From Nitrososphaerota archaeon (GTDB lineage Archaea > Thermoproteota > Nitrososphaeria > Nitrososphaerales > Nitrosopumilaceae): a DNA stretch of 64,000 bases. A program made the position numbers and the translations under genes. How positions within the stretch are numbered: position 1 is the first letter of the stretch; each line of letters starts with the position of its first letter. The stretch is taken from assembly GCA_028867785.1 (NCBI GenBank), contig JAGWFS010000004.1:1-64000 (forward strand), given 5' to 3'. Below are positions 1-8,297 of the stretch, one piece after another. The notes below the pieces were generated by a model. It had not been told where the DNA came from. It saw only the letters and a list, made by a program, of their open reading frames with translations, and ran no database searches.

Positions 1-78
1 CCAGGTGAGAACCCGCATGTTGCAGAGATGTACAAGATGGCCCTGGAAGGCAAGCTGTACAGCAGATCCATCCCATAG
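1..78 (+). CDS. 3' end of an unidentified gene
   Basis: The window opens inside a reading frame that ends in TAG at 76-78. Only the last 25 residues are visible, ending in SRSIP. The composition is that of a soluble protein, with alternating acidic, basic and aliphatic residues and no membrane segment. Nothing in so short a tail identifies a family, so I give no function. It is transcribed in the same direction as the secreted protein that follows, with a 119-base gap to that gene's preferred start. Confidence 0.6.
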   Translation, partial: PGENPHVAEMYKMALEGKLYSRSIP

Positions 79-197
79 GATCACTCCTCTTTTCTTTGTT
101 CTACCATACCACTAGTTGCTATCCATGTTGCAAAATACGCAACTGGAAACATAGTTTAACGAAGTTTATTAATTCCTCAAAAACATATCAAGACAGG

Positions 198-1685
198 ATG
201 GGTGGGAAGATCAGATCTTTCTTATCAGCTGTCATGCTAGCAACAATAATCACAGGCAGTACTTTTACTGTCGCACCTAATGCGTTTGCCACTACATGGT
301 ATCCGGGGGAGGGACTCAAACAAGGCGATTATTACAAGTACAATGTGTGCTGGATTGACTGGCACAACTGCGCACCCCTTGAGATTGACTTTTGGGTAAA
401 AAACCAGACAAGTGACGGACAGGGGTGGAATTTAGAATTTTTAGCTATTGACGGTTCCATAGTCCAAAAGGGCATAGTTACAATCGGAAGCGTATCAACT
501 CCAGACCCCTCATATGCAGATCCCAACTTGACAGATTATGCCAACATTTACAAAAACACCATAGCATGGCTTGATGCATTCTCTTCAAAAAACAATGCAC
601 AGACTTTGGGCTCTCCGTCTTGGGGTAGGACAGGCTCCGTAGGAGGACAGTCAGTAGGTTCCGTCGGACAGCAATCAGTCACCGTCCAGGCAGGGGCATT
701 CCAAACATGGGTGCTTGGATGGCACAAAGGTGTAGATAACACGTTATGGATAGCACCGAATCTTTCATTTCCAGTAAAGGCAGTAGTATACACTGACGTC
801 ATAAGCGGAACTCCGCCCCCCGACTTTAATCTGGAACTATTAGCAGTTGGAAATAGTCCAACCGAGCCGTCGTTTCTAAATGTCCAGTCCACCAGCCAAT
901 ATGGAGGAAATGTAAACTGCCCTGTGCCAGACGAGCAAAATGATGCAACACCGGGTTCACAAACAACTGACTCTGGGTCAATGGTGGTATCATACAGATA
1001 CAGTCCAGCAAGTCCTCATCAAGGATGTCCCATAGAATGGAGAATATCATTTGAAAAAACATTTGATCAAAGTCAGAAATATTCCAATGTGCAGTATGAC
1101 ATATTCCAAGTAGATAACAATGGACAGCAGATAAACTCCAAGGCACAAGATCTAGGCAGATCATCTCTGAATGCGCCAGTTGGCGATGACGACATCACAG
1201 TAACAATACACGGGGCACAGCCTACAGCTCACTTTGTCATTGCAGCACTTGGCACAGGACCAGATGGCAGCACTCCAGATACAACGCTGGCTGGACTGGT
1301 CAAGATAGATATCAGCACACAACCTCCGGTAGAACTTCCATCATCCACACAAACACAGGCTAACAATTCACAAACAGGTACAGGCAGTACATCAGGAACC
1401 CAAACCATAATGATCCCATCATGGGTTAAGAACAACGCAGGCTGGTGGTCCAGCGGACAGATTGGAGACGATCAATTTGTACAGGGAATACAGTACATGA
1501 TACAGCATGGGATAATACAAATACCTACACAGCAAGGTGGCTCTCCGGCTTCAGGAACCCAGATTATCCCAGCGTGGATCAAGAACAACGCAGGCTGGTG
1601 GTCCAGCGGACAGATAACAGATGATCAATTCGTGCAAGGCCTGCAATACATGATAACTAGCGGCATAATCAAGCTCAATGCCTAA
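198..1685 (+). CDS. secreted protein with two C-terminal Trp-rich 'NNAGWW' repeats
   Basis: An exported protein of 495 residues. I start at ATG 198 rather than the first in-frame ATG at 96, because 198 puts a clean signal peptide at the N-terminus (MGGKIRSFLSA..., hydrophobic core, cleavage near NAFA-TTW). The middle is beta-rich, with many Gly, Ser and aromatic residues. It has two near-identical C-terminal repeats of about 37 residues, each beginning IPxW(V/I)KNNAGWWSSGQI and continuing DDQFVQG(I/L)QYMI. This repeat recurs at the C-terminus of many thaumarchaeal surface proteins; that is family knowledge, not shown here. The repeats are joined by a Thr/Gln/Ser-rich linker. A surface-attachment or wall-binding role for the repeats is inference. 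A broken copy of the same repeat ends the pseudogene at 23.5-24.0 kb. Confidence 0.85.
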   Translation: MGGKIRSFLSAVMLATIITGSTFTVAPNAFATTWYPGEGLKQGDYYKYNVCWIDWHNCAPLEIDFWVKNQTSDGQGWNLEFLAIDGSIVQKGIVTIGSVSTPDPSYADPNLTDYANIYKNTIAWLDAFSSKNNAQTLGSPSWGRTGSVGGQSVGSVGQQSVTVQAGAFQTWVLGWHKGVDNTLWIAPNLSFPVKAVVYTDVISGTPPPDFNLELLAVGNSPTEPSFLNVQSTSQYGGNVNCPVPDEQNDATPGSQTTDSGSMVVSYRYSPASPHQGCPIEWRISFEKTFDQSQKYSNVQYDIFQVDNNGQQINSKAQDLGRSSLNAPVGDDDITVTIHGAQPTAHFVIAALGTGPDGSTPDTTLAGLVKIDISTQPPVELPSSTQTQANNSQTGTGSTSGTQTIMIPSWVKNNAGWWSSGQIGDDQFVQGIQYMIQHGIIQIPTQQGGSPASGTQIIPAWIKNNAGWWSSGQITDDQFVQGLQYMITSGIIKLNA

Positions 1686-1725
1686 TGCTACAGGTCACTT
1701 TTCTTGCAATACGCCAGGTCCAGAA

Positions 1726-1735
1726 ATATTAAAAA
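1726..1735 (+). promoter_or_regulatory. TATA box for the ribbon-helix-helix gene
   Basis: The sequence ATATTAAAAA is centred about 31 bases upstream of TTG 1761, the spacing expected for an archaeal TATA box that produces a nearly leaderless transcript. It supports TTG 1761 as the start, rather than ATG 1704, which lies upstream of the predicted transcription start. Confidence 0.5.
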
Positions 1736-1760
1736 TCAAGGCAATGCACTAGATTGCAAG

Positions 1761-2294
1761 TTGGCTCAGCGCGTTAAAAAGACATCTACAATGACATTTC
1801 GGTTAGATGATGACATAATAAAGAAACTTCGACTGGAATCAGACAATCGCCAGATAAGCACGAATACATTGGTAAATCAAGCCCTGAGGCGATTTCTGGA
1901 ATGGAACATGTACGAGCCCGTGGCAGGCTTTGTCACGGTAAACAAACCTGTCTTTGCAGAAGTTTTTAGCAAAATGACACAAAAGGAAATAGTCGACATT
2001 GCGTCCAGAGTAGGTAAAAATGAAGTAAGAGACATTGCGCTGTTCATGAAGGGAAAAATCGACACGACCTCGTTTTTGTCATGGTTTGAGATACGAATGA
2101 TAAACTCATCCGTACAGGTAAGTCATTCAAGTAATGATGGTTTTCACACCTATGTAATGAAGCATGACATTGGAAAGAACTGGTCGGTATACCACAAGAC
2201 GATTCTGGAGCTTATATTTCGAGAGGTATTCGATAGGAAAATACAGGTTGCTGCAGACAAGAATACTATTTCGTTCCAGTTTTCTGACAAATAA
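1761..2294 (+). CDS. ribbon-helix-helix-like DNA-binding protein
   Basis: A cytosolic protein of 177 residues from TTG 1761. Residues about 10-50 (TMTFRLDDDIIKKL, then STNTLVNQALRRFLEW) have the beta-strand/helix/helix pattern of CopG/Arc-type ribbon-helix-helix proteins: a polar strand with alternating Thr, Arg and Asp, then two amphipathic helices. The remaining 125 residues form a mixed alpha/beta domain that I do not recognise; it could be a dimerisation or ligand-binding part. A role as a transcription regulator is inference from the N-terminus. The gene has its own TATA box and stands alone. No target can be read from the sequence. Confidence 0.7.
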   Translation: MAQRVKKTSTMTFRLDDDIIKKLRLESDNRQISTNTLVNQALRRFLEWNMYEPVAGFVTVNKPVFAEVFSKMTQKEIVDIASRVGKNEVRDIALFMKGKIDTTSFLSWFEIRMINSSVQVSHSSNDGFHTYVMKHDIGKNWSVYHKTILELIFREVFDRKIQVAADKNTISFQFSDK

Positions 2295-2356
2295 TTCAGA
2301 TTCTGTATTACAGTGTATACCCTACATATTTATTTCAAATCTACAAACCCTATCCC

Positions 2357-2833
2357 GTGGTAGAGATCAGCCTAAAGATACAGATCAATGCACCGCAGGA
2401 AAAAGTATGGAAGATAGTCTCGAAAATTGACAACGATCCTGCATACTGGAAAGGAATGACCCGCGTCAGGAACATATCAAAAGAGCAGAATGCCATAACT
2501 CGCGATGTGTTTCTGGGAGGAGGCAACAAAGGCCAGCAAAGAGTCATTCTCTTTCCAAAAGACGGTATTCACATAAAATGGCTCAAAGGTCCAATCACAG
2601 GAATAAAAGACATCATGCTGTCATCACGTAACGATGCAACCGTTCTTGAGGTGCAGATAAACTACATGTTGGTAGGTGTTGTGGGTTTATTTTCTAAAAA
2701 TACTGCAAAGTATTTGCAAAAGGAAGCAGAACTTGCGTTACAATCAATAAAAGAAGAGTCTGAAGGAATACAACAGGGCCCATTTCTTGAAGAGAGAAAG
2801 CAATGGGCAGATCTCATACATGACAAGAAATAG
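2357..2833 (+). CDS. SRPBCC (START-like) family protein
   Basis: A soluble protein of 158 residues from GTG 2357. The opening (VEISLKIQINAPQEKVWKIV, then DNDPAYWKGMTRVRNI) is the N-terminal strand and helix typical of the polyketide cyclase/START-like SRPBCC fold, whose helix-grip cavity holds hydrophobic ligands. The length fits a single such domain. A TATA-like stretch (ATATTTATT, about 2326-2334) sits about 27 bases upstream, so the mRNA is probably leaderless and GTG is the true start. The ligand is unknown; the fold call is stronger than any function. The C-terminus is a charged helix. Confidence 0.75.
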   Translation: MVEISLKIQINAPQEKVWKIVSKIDNDPAYWKGMTRVRNISKEQNAITRDVFLGGGNKGQQRVILFPKDGIHIKWLKGPITGIKDIMLSSRNDATVLEVQINYMLVGVVGLFSKNTAKYLQKEAELALQSIKEESEGIQQGPFLEERKQWADLIHDKK

Positions 2834-2885
2834 CAGGAATACGTTTTCTTATTACAAATCTTTTGAATGCAGTCAGTCAAGCTAG

Positions 2886-2895
2886 CCTTTAAATT
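2886..2895 (+). promoter_or_regulatory. TATA box of tRNA-Glu
   Basis: CCTTTAAATT is centred about 29 bases upstream of the mature tRNA 5' end at 2920, as expected for an archaeal tRNA promoter. Confidence 0.6.
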
Positions 2896-2919
2896 GCTAT
2901 TCCTTAGGCTTTAACATTA

Positions 2920-2995
2920 GCTCCTGTGGTGTAGTCCGGCTAAGCATACTGCCCTCTCAAGGCAGTGATCCCGGGTTCAAATCCCGGCGGGAGCA
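2920..2995 (+). tRNA. tRNA-Glu (anticodon CTC)
   Basis: A complete cloverleaf. The acceptor stem GCTCCTG pairs with CGGGAGC, with one G-T pair. The anticodon stem CTGCC/GGCAG encloses the loop CTCTCAA, giving anticodon CTC (Glu, codon GAG). The T arm is CCGGG-TTCAAAT-CCCGG. The discriminator is A and CCA is not encoded. There is no intron. The D arm (GTGTAGTCCGGC...) matches the unusual D arm of archaeal tRNA-Glu as I know it. A tyrosine recombinase begins 85 bases downstream, so this tRNA is a plausible integration site. Confidence 0.95.
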
Positions 2996-3050
2996 TATCT
3001 CTCCTAATTCGATGCCCAATGAACAAAATTGGTTCACTTTTTTGCATTTT

Positions 3051-3060
3051 TTTTAATTTT
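3051..3060 (+). promoter_or_regulatory. TATA box of the integrase gene
   Basis: TTTTAATTTT lies in a T-rich tract and is centred 25-26 bases upstream of ATG 3081, which predicts a leaderless integrase mRNA. The T-runs at 3038-3060 could also terminate the tRNA transcript. The same decamer precedes other genes of this region (11226, 12213, and 13387 on the minus strand). Confidence 0.6.
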
Positions 3061-3080
3061 TACGAGAGGGATCAGATTAC

Positions 3081-4346
3081 ATGATAGAAGACGACATACA
3101 CTATTCGAACAAACGGCTTGTGGCCATAAAAAAGAGACTTGCAGGTTTTGAGCGAAACGGCAAGATGGCAGTAAGGTTTGTTGATGCAATGACTGCTTAC
3201 GGCATCACGGCAATTAGGGTCTCCTCGCTTGGCTGGCACGCATGGAAGATAATTACCATGATAGAAGACAGCATGGATGTCAAGGACATGACCCGGCAAG
3301 ACGTCGAAAAGATTGTGTCCGAGATGACCACACTTGGCTGGAAGAACGACACCATCAAGATGTTTGTCCTGACGCTCAAGAGGCTTGTAACATATGCCAA
3401 GACCGGCAAGATACTCAACAAGAACTACGATACGGAGGACGATTATGACGAGTCGGTAAGATGGGTCAATGCCTCGCGATATATGAAAAAAGAGCAGGAT
3501 TCCGTCCTTGAGAACCGCAAGGGATACAGCGAGGAGGAGATTGAAAAAATGCTAAAGGTCCTACCCTCTGCGACCAACGATTACGACCGGGACTATCTGG
3601 TTGTAGAGCTGAGTTACGAGGCAGCGGCAAGAACCGTGGAAAGCCTCAATCTGAAGCTTGGTGATATTGACATAGATGCAAAGAACAGCACTGCATTTGT
3701 TACTCTTCGCAGCTCAAAGAGCATTCCGCGAAAGATTCCTGTCATAATCGCGTACAGAAAATTGGTCGAGTACATGGCAAGGCATCCCCTGAGGGATGAT
3801 CCAGATGCTTATCTTTTCTACTCCCCAAGAACGAAGTCGTACAGAATGTCATATGCATACGTTCTGAACCTGTTGAGAAAGTTGTGCGAGAAGGCCGGAA
3901 TAAGGTACAGATCACCTTACAAGCTGCGGCATTCACGTGCAACAAACCTGCTAATGAACAACACCCAGATTAACGTGGTCCAAAAGATGCTGGGCCACAC
4001 GAACATCAAGACTACTGCCATATACCTTTCCACAATACAGAAGGACCTTCTCAATGCAGCAAAAAAGGCTGCGGGCCTTGAGGTCACCGACGACGAGGAA
4101 GAAACTTGCAAGCTTCAAATCAAAAAGTGCCCTGGATGCGGAAGGCTTGAGGACCCCTTGTCGGTAAGATGTGGCAGTTGCGGCGCATTCCTTGACCATG
4201 CCGCCGCCATGAGATTTGAAAAGACGAGGGAAAAGAACAGTCGCAGAAAGGACAGAAAGGTCAGAAATGAGATAGAGGAGTTGCGCCACCTCGTATTACA
4301 GCAACAAAAAGAGATACAGAATTTCATCAGAAAGGGGAAAAGATGA
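3081..4346 (+). CDS. tyrosine recombinase / integrase with C-terminal zinc ribbon
   Basis: A site-specific recombinase of 421 residues. Residues 1-145 form the helical core-binding domain. The catalytic domain (about 150-330) shows the tyrosine-recombinase set: Arg184 in AAART, probable Lys213, His284-x-Arg286 in KLRHSR, His306 in LGHTN, and nucleophile Tyr315 in TAIYLS. After it comes a zinc ribbon, CPGC (350-353) and CGSC (364-367), then a charged coiled-coil tail to the end. The set is complete, so the enzyme should be active. Its position just downstream of tRNA-Glu suggests it integrates an element at that tRNA. The gene is intact, not split as in SSV-type integrases. The 3' end overlaps a small minus-strand gene by 20 bases. 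Confidence 0.92.
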   Translation: MIEDDIHYSNKRLVAIKKRLAGFERNGKMAVRFVDAMTAYGITAIRVSSLGWHAWKIITMIEDSMDVKDMTRQDVEKIVSEMTTLGWKNDTIKMFVLTLKRLVTYAKTGKILNKNYDTEDDYDESVRWVNASRYMKKEQDSVLENRKGYSEEEIEKMLKVLPSATNDYDRDYLVVELSYEAAARTVESLNLKLGDIDIDAKNSTAFVTLRSSKSIPRKIPVIIAYRKLVEYMARHPLRDDPDAYLFYSPRTKSYRMSYAYVLNLLRKLCEKAGIRYRSPYKLRHSRATNLLMNNTQINVVQKMLGHTNIKTTAIYLSTIQKDLLNAAKKAAGLEVTDDEEETCKLQIKKCPGCGRLEDPLSVRCGSCGAFLDHAAAMRFEKTREKNSRRKDRKVRNEIEELRHLVLQQQKEIQNFIRKGKR

Positions 4347-4473
4347 AAAATCCCTTTCTGTTTTTTGGTTTCAGTCTCTCAGAGAGTTTTTCCAGTCTTT
4401 CCAGGATCTGCCTGTTGTTTTCTTCAAGCCTAGTCAGGACCCCTCTTGGAACCGTTACGGTATCTTCGCTCAT
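4327..4473 (-). CDS. small coiled-coil protein next to the integrase
   Basis: A reading frame of 48 residues beginning MSEDTVTVPRGVL, followed by a heptad-like helix (TRLEENNRQILERLEKLSER) and a basic tail. It is shorter than usual gene-calling cut-offs. Support comes from a TATA-like AAAATTAAA (4495-4503, read as TTTAATTTT on the minus strand) about 26 bases upstream of the ATG, giving a leaderless gene, and from the regular leucine/isoleucine spacing. It converges on the integrase and overlaps its last 20 bases. The start 'VTVPRGVL' recalls the first strand of AbrB-like or ribbon-helix-helix proteins, but there is too little to claim this. A recombination-directionality or regulatory role is only a guess from position. 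Confidence 0.55.
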   Translation of the reverse strand: MSEDTVTVPRGVLTRLEENNRQILERLEKLSERLKPKNRKGFFIFSPF

Positions 4474-4494
4474 AATTTACTTTTTAGAGTCTGC

Positions 4495-4503
4495 AAAATT
4501 AAA
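4495..4503 (-). promoter_or_regulatory. TATA box of the small coiled-coil gene
   Basis: TTTAATTTT on the minus strand is centred about 26 bases upstream of ATG 4473. It resembles the TTTTAATTTT boxes of the integrase and actin-like genes. Confidence 0.45.
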
Positions 4504-4712
4504 CGACCTTTCATTGCATCGCTAGACTGAGTTATTATGAAACCGAAAATCCCGTTTGATACCGAGGCTAACACAGGGATTGGCACAGTAATTAAAAAAT
4601 TCGATAGCGGATTTCACAGTTACAAATCGCAAAACCTTTTCTCAGTGGTTAAAAAAATCTCGATATAATTTCGCAGTTAGTGAGATACGGGGGTGGGTTT
4701 AGCTAAATTTGT

Positions 4713-6488
4713 TTAATACCCTACATTATAAAAAGAGAGTTTTCGTTTTCTAATCACTATATTATAAAAAGCAATCAATGATGTAATACCAATTAGCAAA
4801 ACTGTGAGACTAAAGGGAAATTCCGGAATTGGCCTTGTCAGTGCCATCACATATACACCTCCTGTATTGCTTTGTCCTTCGTTTACAACAAAGGCAATAT
4901 TTCGTCCGTCAGGACTCATTACGGCATAACCTGGTGTTGCAGACTGCATACGATACAATGTCTGCTGGTATCCATTACTTGAGCCCAAATCAATCGTTCC
5001 TCCTACGGATTCATAATTACCTACTGAATAGACAAACAAATTGTCATATGGAGTAAATCTCATCCAGTTCGTACCATATGTCCCTTGTACCATAGTTACA
5101 TTTCCAGTGTCCCTATCCACTATTCGGGCATCTGAGAGCAAGATTTTCTTTCCGTCATTGCTTACATCCCAGACTAAAAAGCCTCTGGGCTCCTCGTGGA
5201 TTTTTATAAGTTTTATGCCATCTGAATTTGCAAGCCACAGGTCAGTAGGGGAAGTGTAGTCCACCGGATATTTTGAGTGAGGTTCTGAATACACTATGTT
5301 TCCATCACTAGTCCAGACTGCGGATTGGACCATATCATAGATTGTTCCATTTGTTAATTGAACAAGTTTACCATCACTTACATTATACTTGAAAAGATTT
5401 TGTACGACATGTGGAGCGCTAGTGGAATTACTACCAATAAAAATTATTGAATCTCCTGTTGGTGAGATCCTAGGCTCATATACGGTAATTGGTGATGGGA
5501 TTGCTATTTCTTGTGACTTTGTAGATTGCATGTCAACAAGCCACAACTTTTGTTCCTGGTCCACATTTGCACTAACAAGAATAAACCTCCCATCGTGACT
5601 CCAGTCAATCTGGTCAAAAGAGACGGTTCCCTTGTTGTTATAATTTGAACCATTGTAAGCGTCTTTTGTGTCAAAGATCTTGGTAACGTTTGCCACATCT
5701 GTGACAGGTTCCTGAATTTGAAAGTCAATAGTCTTGCTCTTGATTGTATGTGTGGAATTGTTTTCTATCCATTCTGCTATGGCGTAGACCGACCAGGTAC
5801 CGACATCATTACTTGAGATCTCACCTCGCGCCTGAGAATTGTAGCATTCAGCATCTCCCATGCCGTCTTGCCTGATTATCTGCGTACCATTTGGTGCAGT
5901 AAAATAATAATTTACAAGCACTCCAGTTCCAGGCACTTTTATGAGACCAGTCTTCTCGTCGCTTACCGGTTGCAACCCTGGGTCAGAATCAGGTATCGGG
6001 CAGAGCTGGGACATGATAAATACGTTGGAACCGCGTGTTACAGCTGACTGGTATGGCCATATCTGAAAGTCATAGCTTTGATTTTGCTCATTCTCTTTGA
6101 CAAGTATGTATGCCTGGCCCGCACCTGGTCCGTTTGTACTATTTGCCAAGCTATCTATCTCATATCTGTCAAGTACTGGAAGCGTTGATGCAGCAGGCAA
6201 CGTGTAGTTGAAAGTAACGCCAGGATTGTACAAGAGAACCTTTTGAAATACGACATCAGACAAGCCTCCTGTCTGGTTTATTATTGTGAGACGAAAGGGA
6301 ATATTCTGTCCACCACAGTTTGCAAACTCGCTTGCAAATGTCATCATTACGGTTTCTCCTGGCTTGTACAGGTGCTTGTCAGTTGTGACTGAATATGCAT
6401 GGTAACAATTACTGTCATCTCCATATGCAAGTCCGACTCCTGATACACCAAGCAAGCAAAGCGGGATCAAATACCAAAATCTAATCAT
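4713..6488 (-). CDS. secreted TolB/WD-like propeller protein with PEFP C-terminal signal
   Basis: An exported protein of 591 residues. It has an N-terminal signal peptide (WYLIPLCLLGVSGVGLAYG) and a beta-sandwich region with 'DKHLYKPGETVMM', the MG2-like strand pattern common in thaumarchaeal surface proteins. From about 290 to 550 come propeller-like blades with 'SHDGRFILVSA', 'SPTGDSIIFIGS', 'TSDGNIVYSE' and 'SNDGKKILLSD' (TolB/WD40-like). It ends PIPEFPFSLTVLLIGITSL... followed by a basic tail, the layout of PEFG-CTERM/thaumarchaeosortase targets, but with Pro in place of Gly. Its ATG overlaps the stop of the upstream gene by 4 bases, so the two form an operon and are translationally coupled. 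The substrate or partner is unknown. Confidence 0.85.
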   Translation of the reverse strand: MIRFWYLIPLCLLGVSGVGLAYGDDSNCYHAYSVTTDKHLYKPGETVMMTFASEFANCGGQNIPFRLTIINQTGGLSDVVFQKVLLYNPGVTFNYTLPAASTLPVLDRYEIDSLANSTNGPGAGQAYILVKENEQNQSYDFQIWPYQSAVTRGSNVFIMSQLCPIPDSDPGLQPVSDEKTGLIKVPGTGVLVNYYFTAPNGTQIIRQDGMGDAECYNSQARGEISSNDVGTWSVYAIAEWIENNSTHTIKSKTIDFQIQEPVTDVANVTKIFDTKDAYNGSNYNNKGTVSFDQIDWSHDGRFILVSANVDQEQKLWLVDMQSTKSQEIAIPSPITVYEPRISPTGDSIIFIGSNSTSAPHVVQNLFKYNVSDGKLVQLTNGTIYDMVQSAVWTSDGNIVYSEPHSKYPVDYTSPTDLWLANSDGIKLIKIHEEPRGFLVWDVSNDGKKILLSDARIVDRDTGNVTMVQGTYGTNWMRFTPYDNLFVYSVGNYESVGGTIDLGSSNGYQQTLYRMQSATPGYAVMSPDGRNIAFVVNEGQSNTGGVYVMALTRPIPEFPFSLTVLLIGITSLIAFYNIVIRKRKLSFYNVGY

Positions 6489-8206
6489 CCAAGTCTCCTT
6501 AGTTCTGTCGGCAGTAGACGATAAGTAACAATTACAGTTACAATAACCACGATAGTTAATACTATGTCAGGCATCGGAAATTCTGGAACTACACTTGTAC
6601 CGATTATCTCAACCTCAGTATGATTTGAATCTGGAAATAGAGTGATGTGAGAGTATGTCATATCGTTCTTTATCATTCCATATGTATTGTTATCATTTTC
6701 CGCCAAGACCTGCTTTCCGTTGACTAGAACAGTTAGGTGACCGTCAAGAAGATCATACGGAATTGTAATGTCAACTACTTTTGGATTTGTGGCAGTGTCA
6801 AGGTCGAGCGCAAGACTCTTACCCTTTTCATCAAATGTTGCATTTGCAGGGATGGGAGAAAACCAATTATCGACAAACACTGGAAATTTTTTCCCTTCTG
6901 CAGAAATGTCAAACTCCTTGACATTGTGCGATCTGATGTCTACAGCATTATCAAATGTCACGTTGTCATAGATTGCGTTTACACTCACCAAATATTCTCC
7001 TGCGTCTTTTTTCACATAATCTAGCGCTTGCCCAACCTCAAACCAATCTCCAATTTGTCGAACAAACTTTGTCGAGTTTTGCGACATGACATCACATATC
7101 TCCGGATTGTAGTAGCATGAAATTTTCGAGTCATATCCTATAGGGTGCATTCCGAACAGATTCTGGACCTTGACCGCATCGATTTGCATCTTTTTAACAG
7201 TGACGGTTACAGGCATAGTATTTGAAAAAGAGACGCAGCCTCTATGAATTGCATGTTCCGTTAGATCTAGTGGGTCACCTATCGCATAGTCGATCAGATG
7301 GTTGTCTTGTGGGCTCGGTGATACGTCACTGCTTTCATCGATTGCGGCATATGAATCTGGATGAAAATAGTGCGGATAAAGGTGCAACTCATTCTTTGAT
7401 GTAGTATTTCCAGTAACGGTGTATTTGAGACCATCTAGTCGTCCAAGATCAAAGCCTTTCGAGTCTCCCGCGTCAGCTGTAAGATTTAGCAAATATGTTC
7501 CAGGACTCCCATCTGGTACCTGAAGCCAGTTCCAAACCATGCCTGTCCCAAAATAATTCTGCCTTTCAGACTCTGACATCCAAAACGAACCGACATTATT
7601 TTGCAGATGTTGATCCGGATAGCAGGTAACATAGTTTGTATCCAGATTAAAATCAAAGAACGGCAATGGGTTACCAAGGCCATCTGTGATCTTGGCTCCT
7701 ACTTTTAGAATTTCTCCCTGATTTAGGGTAGGGTTGATTATCTGAGGATCTGAGATCTGAATCTTTTCTGCTCCAGGTTTTGTAAAGAAGTATTGAAATT
7801 CATATCCTCCCAGACCTGTGGGAGATAACATTATGACATAACGATACGTATTTTGTTGCCGTGGTATTGTAAAATTAACTTCTGCAACGCCATACTGATC
7901 CGATTGCACGTTGTTTTCATAGATCACGTTTTTGCCGTGTTCATAATCTTGCAGTGTAGGCGAGCCTCCGTTGAGGTCTACCATTCCATTGGCAATCACA
8001 ATTTTTGCAGTGGATACTACAGCCTGACAATAGACAGCCTTGATTGTAACTGTATCTCCCGGAGAATACACAACTTTGTCAAGCGGAGCAAGCGAGAAGC
8101 CACATTCATAGTCTCCAGAAGCATGAGCTTGATGACCTGCGTATATAAAAACTAGAATTGAGAAAACCAAAACTGTAATGACTGGGACTGTGGCAATTTT
8201 TTTCAA
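6485..8206 (-). CDS. secreted multi-Ig-like protein with PEFP C-terminal signal
   Basis: An exported protein of 573 residues starting at TTG 8206, with a signal peptide of one hydrophobic core (VPVITVLVFSILVFIYA). The N-terminal half has MG2-like beta-sandwich strands ('LDKVVYSPGDTVTIKAVY', 'LNQGEILKVGAKI'). The last 120 residues form a module (KSLALDLDTA... DITIPYDLLDG... EVEIIGTSVVPEFP) that recurs in the genes at 57093 and 58370. It ends in PEFP, a membrane segment and a basic tail. It is the first gene of a two-gene operon. Its promoter at 8233-8260 resembles those of the 33-63 kb array, linking this operon to that regulon. Confidence 0.85.
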   Translation of the reverse strand: MKKIATVPVITVLVFSILVFIYAGHQAHASGDYECGFSLAPLDKVVYSPGDTVTIKAVYCQAVVSTAKIVIANGMVDLNGGSPTLQDYEHGKNVIYENNVQSDQYGVAEVNFTIPRQQNTYRYVIMLSPTGLGGYEFQYFFTKPGAEKIQISDPQIINPTLNQGEILKVGAKITDGLGNPLPFFDFNLDTNYVTCYPDQHLQNNVGSFWMSESERQNYFGTGMVWNWLQVPDGSPGTYLLNLTADAGDSKGFDLGRLDGLKYTVTGNTTSKNELHLYPHYFHPDSYAAIDESSDVSPSPQDNHLIDYAIGDPLDLTEHAIHRGCVSFSNTMPVTVTVKKMQIDAVKVQNLFGMHPIGYDSKISCYYNPEICDVMSQNSTKFVRQIGDWFEVGQALDYVKKDAGEYLVSVNAIYDNVTFDNAVDIRSHNVKEFDISAEGKKFPVFVDNWFSPIPANATFDEKGKSLALDLDTATNPKVVDITIPYDLLDGHLTVLVNGKQVLAENDNNTYGMIKNDMTYSHITLFPDSNHTEVEIIGTSVVPEFPMPDIVLTIVVIVTVIVTYRLLPTELRRLG

Positions 8207-8232
8207 AGTTTACTTAAATCTCTAATTATGCC

Positions 8233-8260
8233 ATATTAAAAAAGTGGCGTAACTTTCTTC
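8233..8260 (-). promoter_or_regulatory. promoter of the 8206-4713 operon, array-type
   Basis: Read on the minus strand: GAAGAAAGTTACGCCAC followed by TTTTTTAATAT. The T6-AA core is centred about 33 bases upstream of TTG 8206. The ACGCCA just before the T-run matches the (A/G)CG(T/C)CAA of the six array promoters between 38 and 63 kb. Confidence 0.5.
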
Positions 8261-8297
8261 TATCTTTTAGAAGCTAATTGTATACCTTTGATGGGTT

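Noticed and set aside
4537-4668. A 43-codon + strand frame (MKPKIPFDTEANTGIG...) after the integrase
   Set aside because: It has no well-placed promoter or ribosome site and no recognisable pattern, and it is short enough to occur by chance; it could be a remnant.
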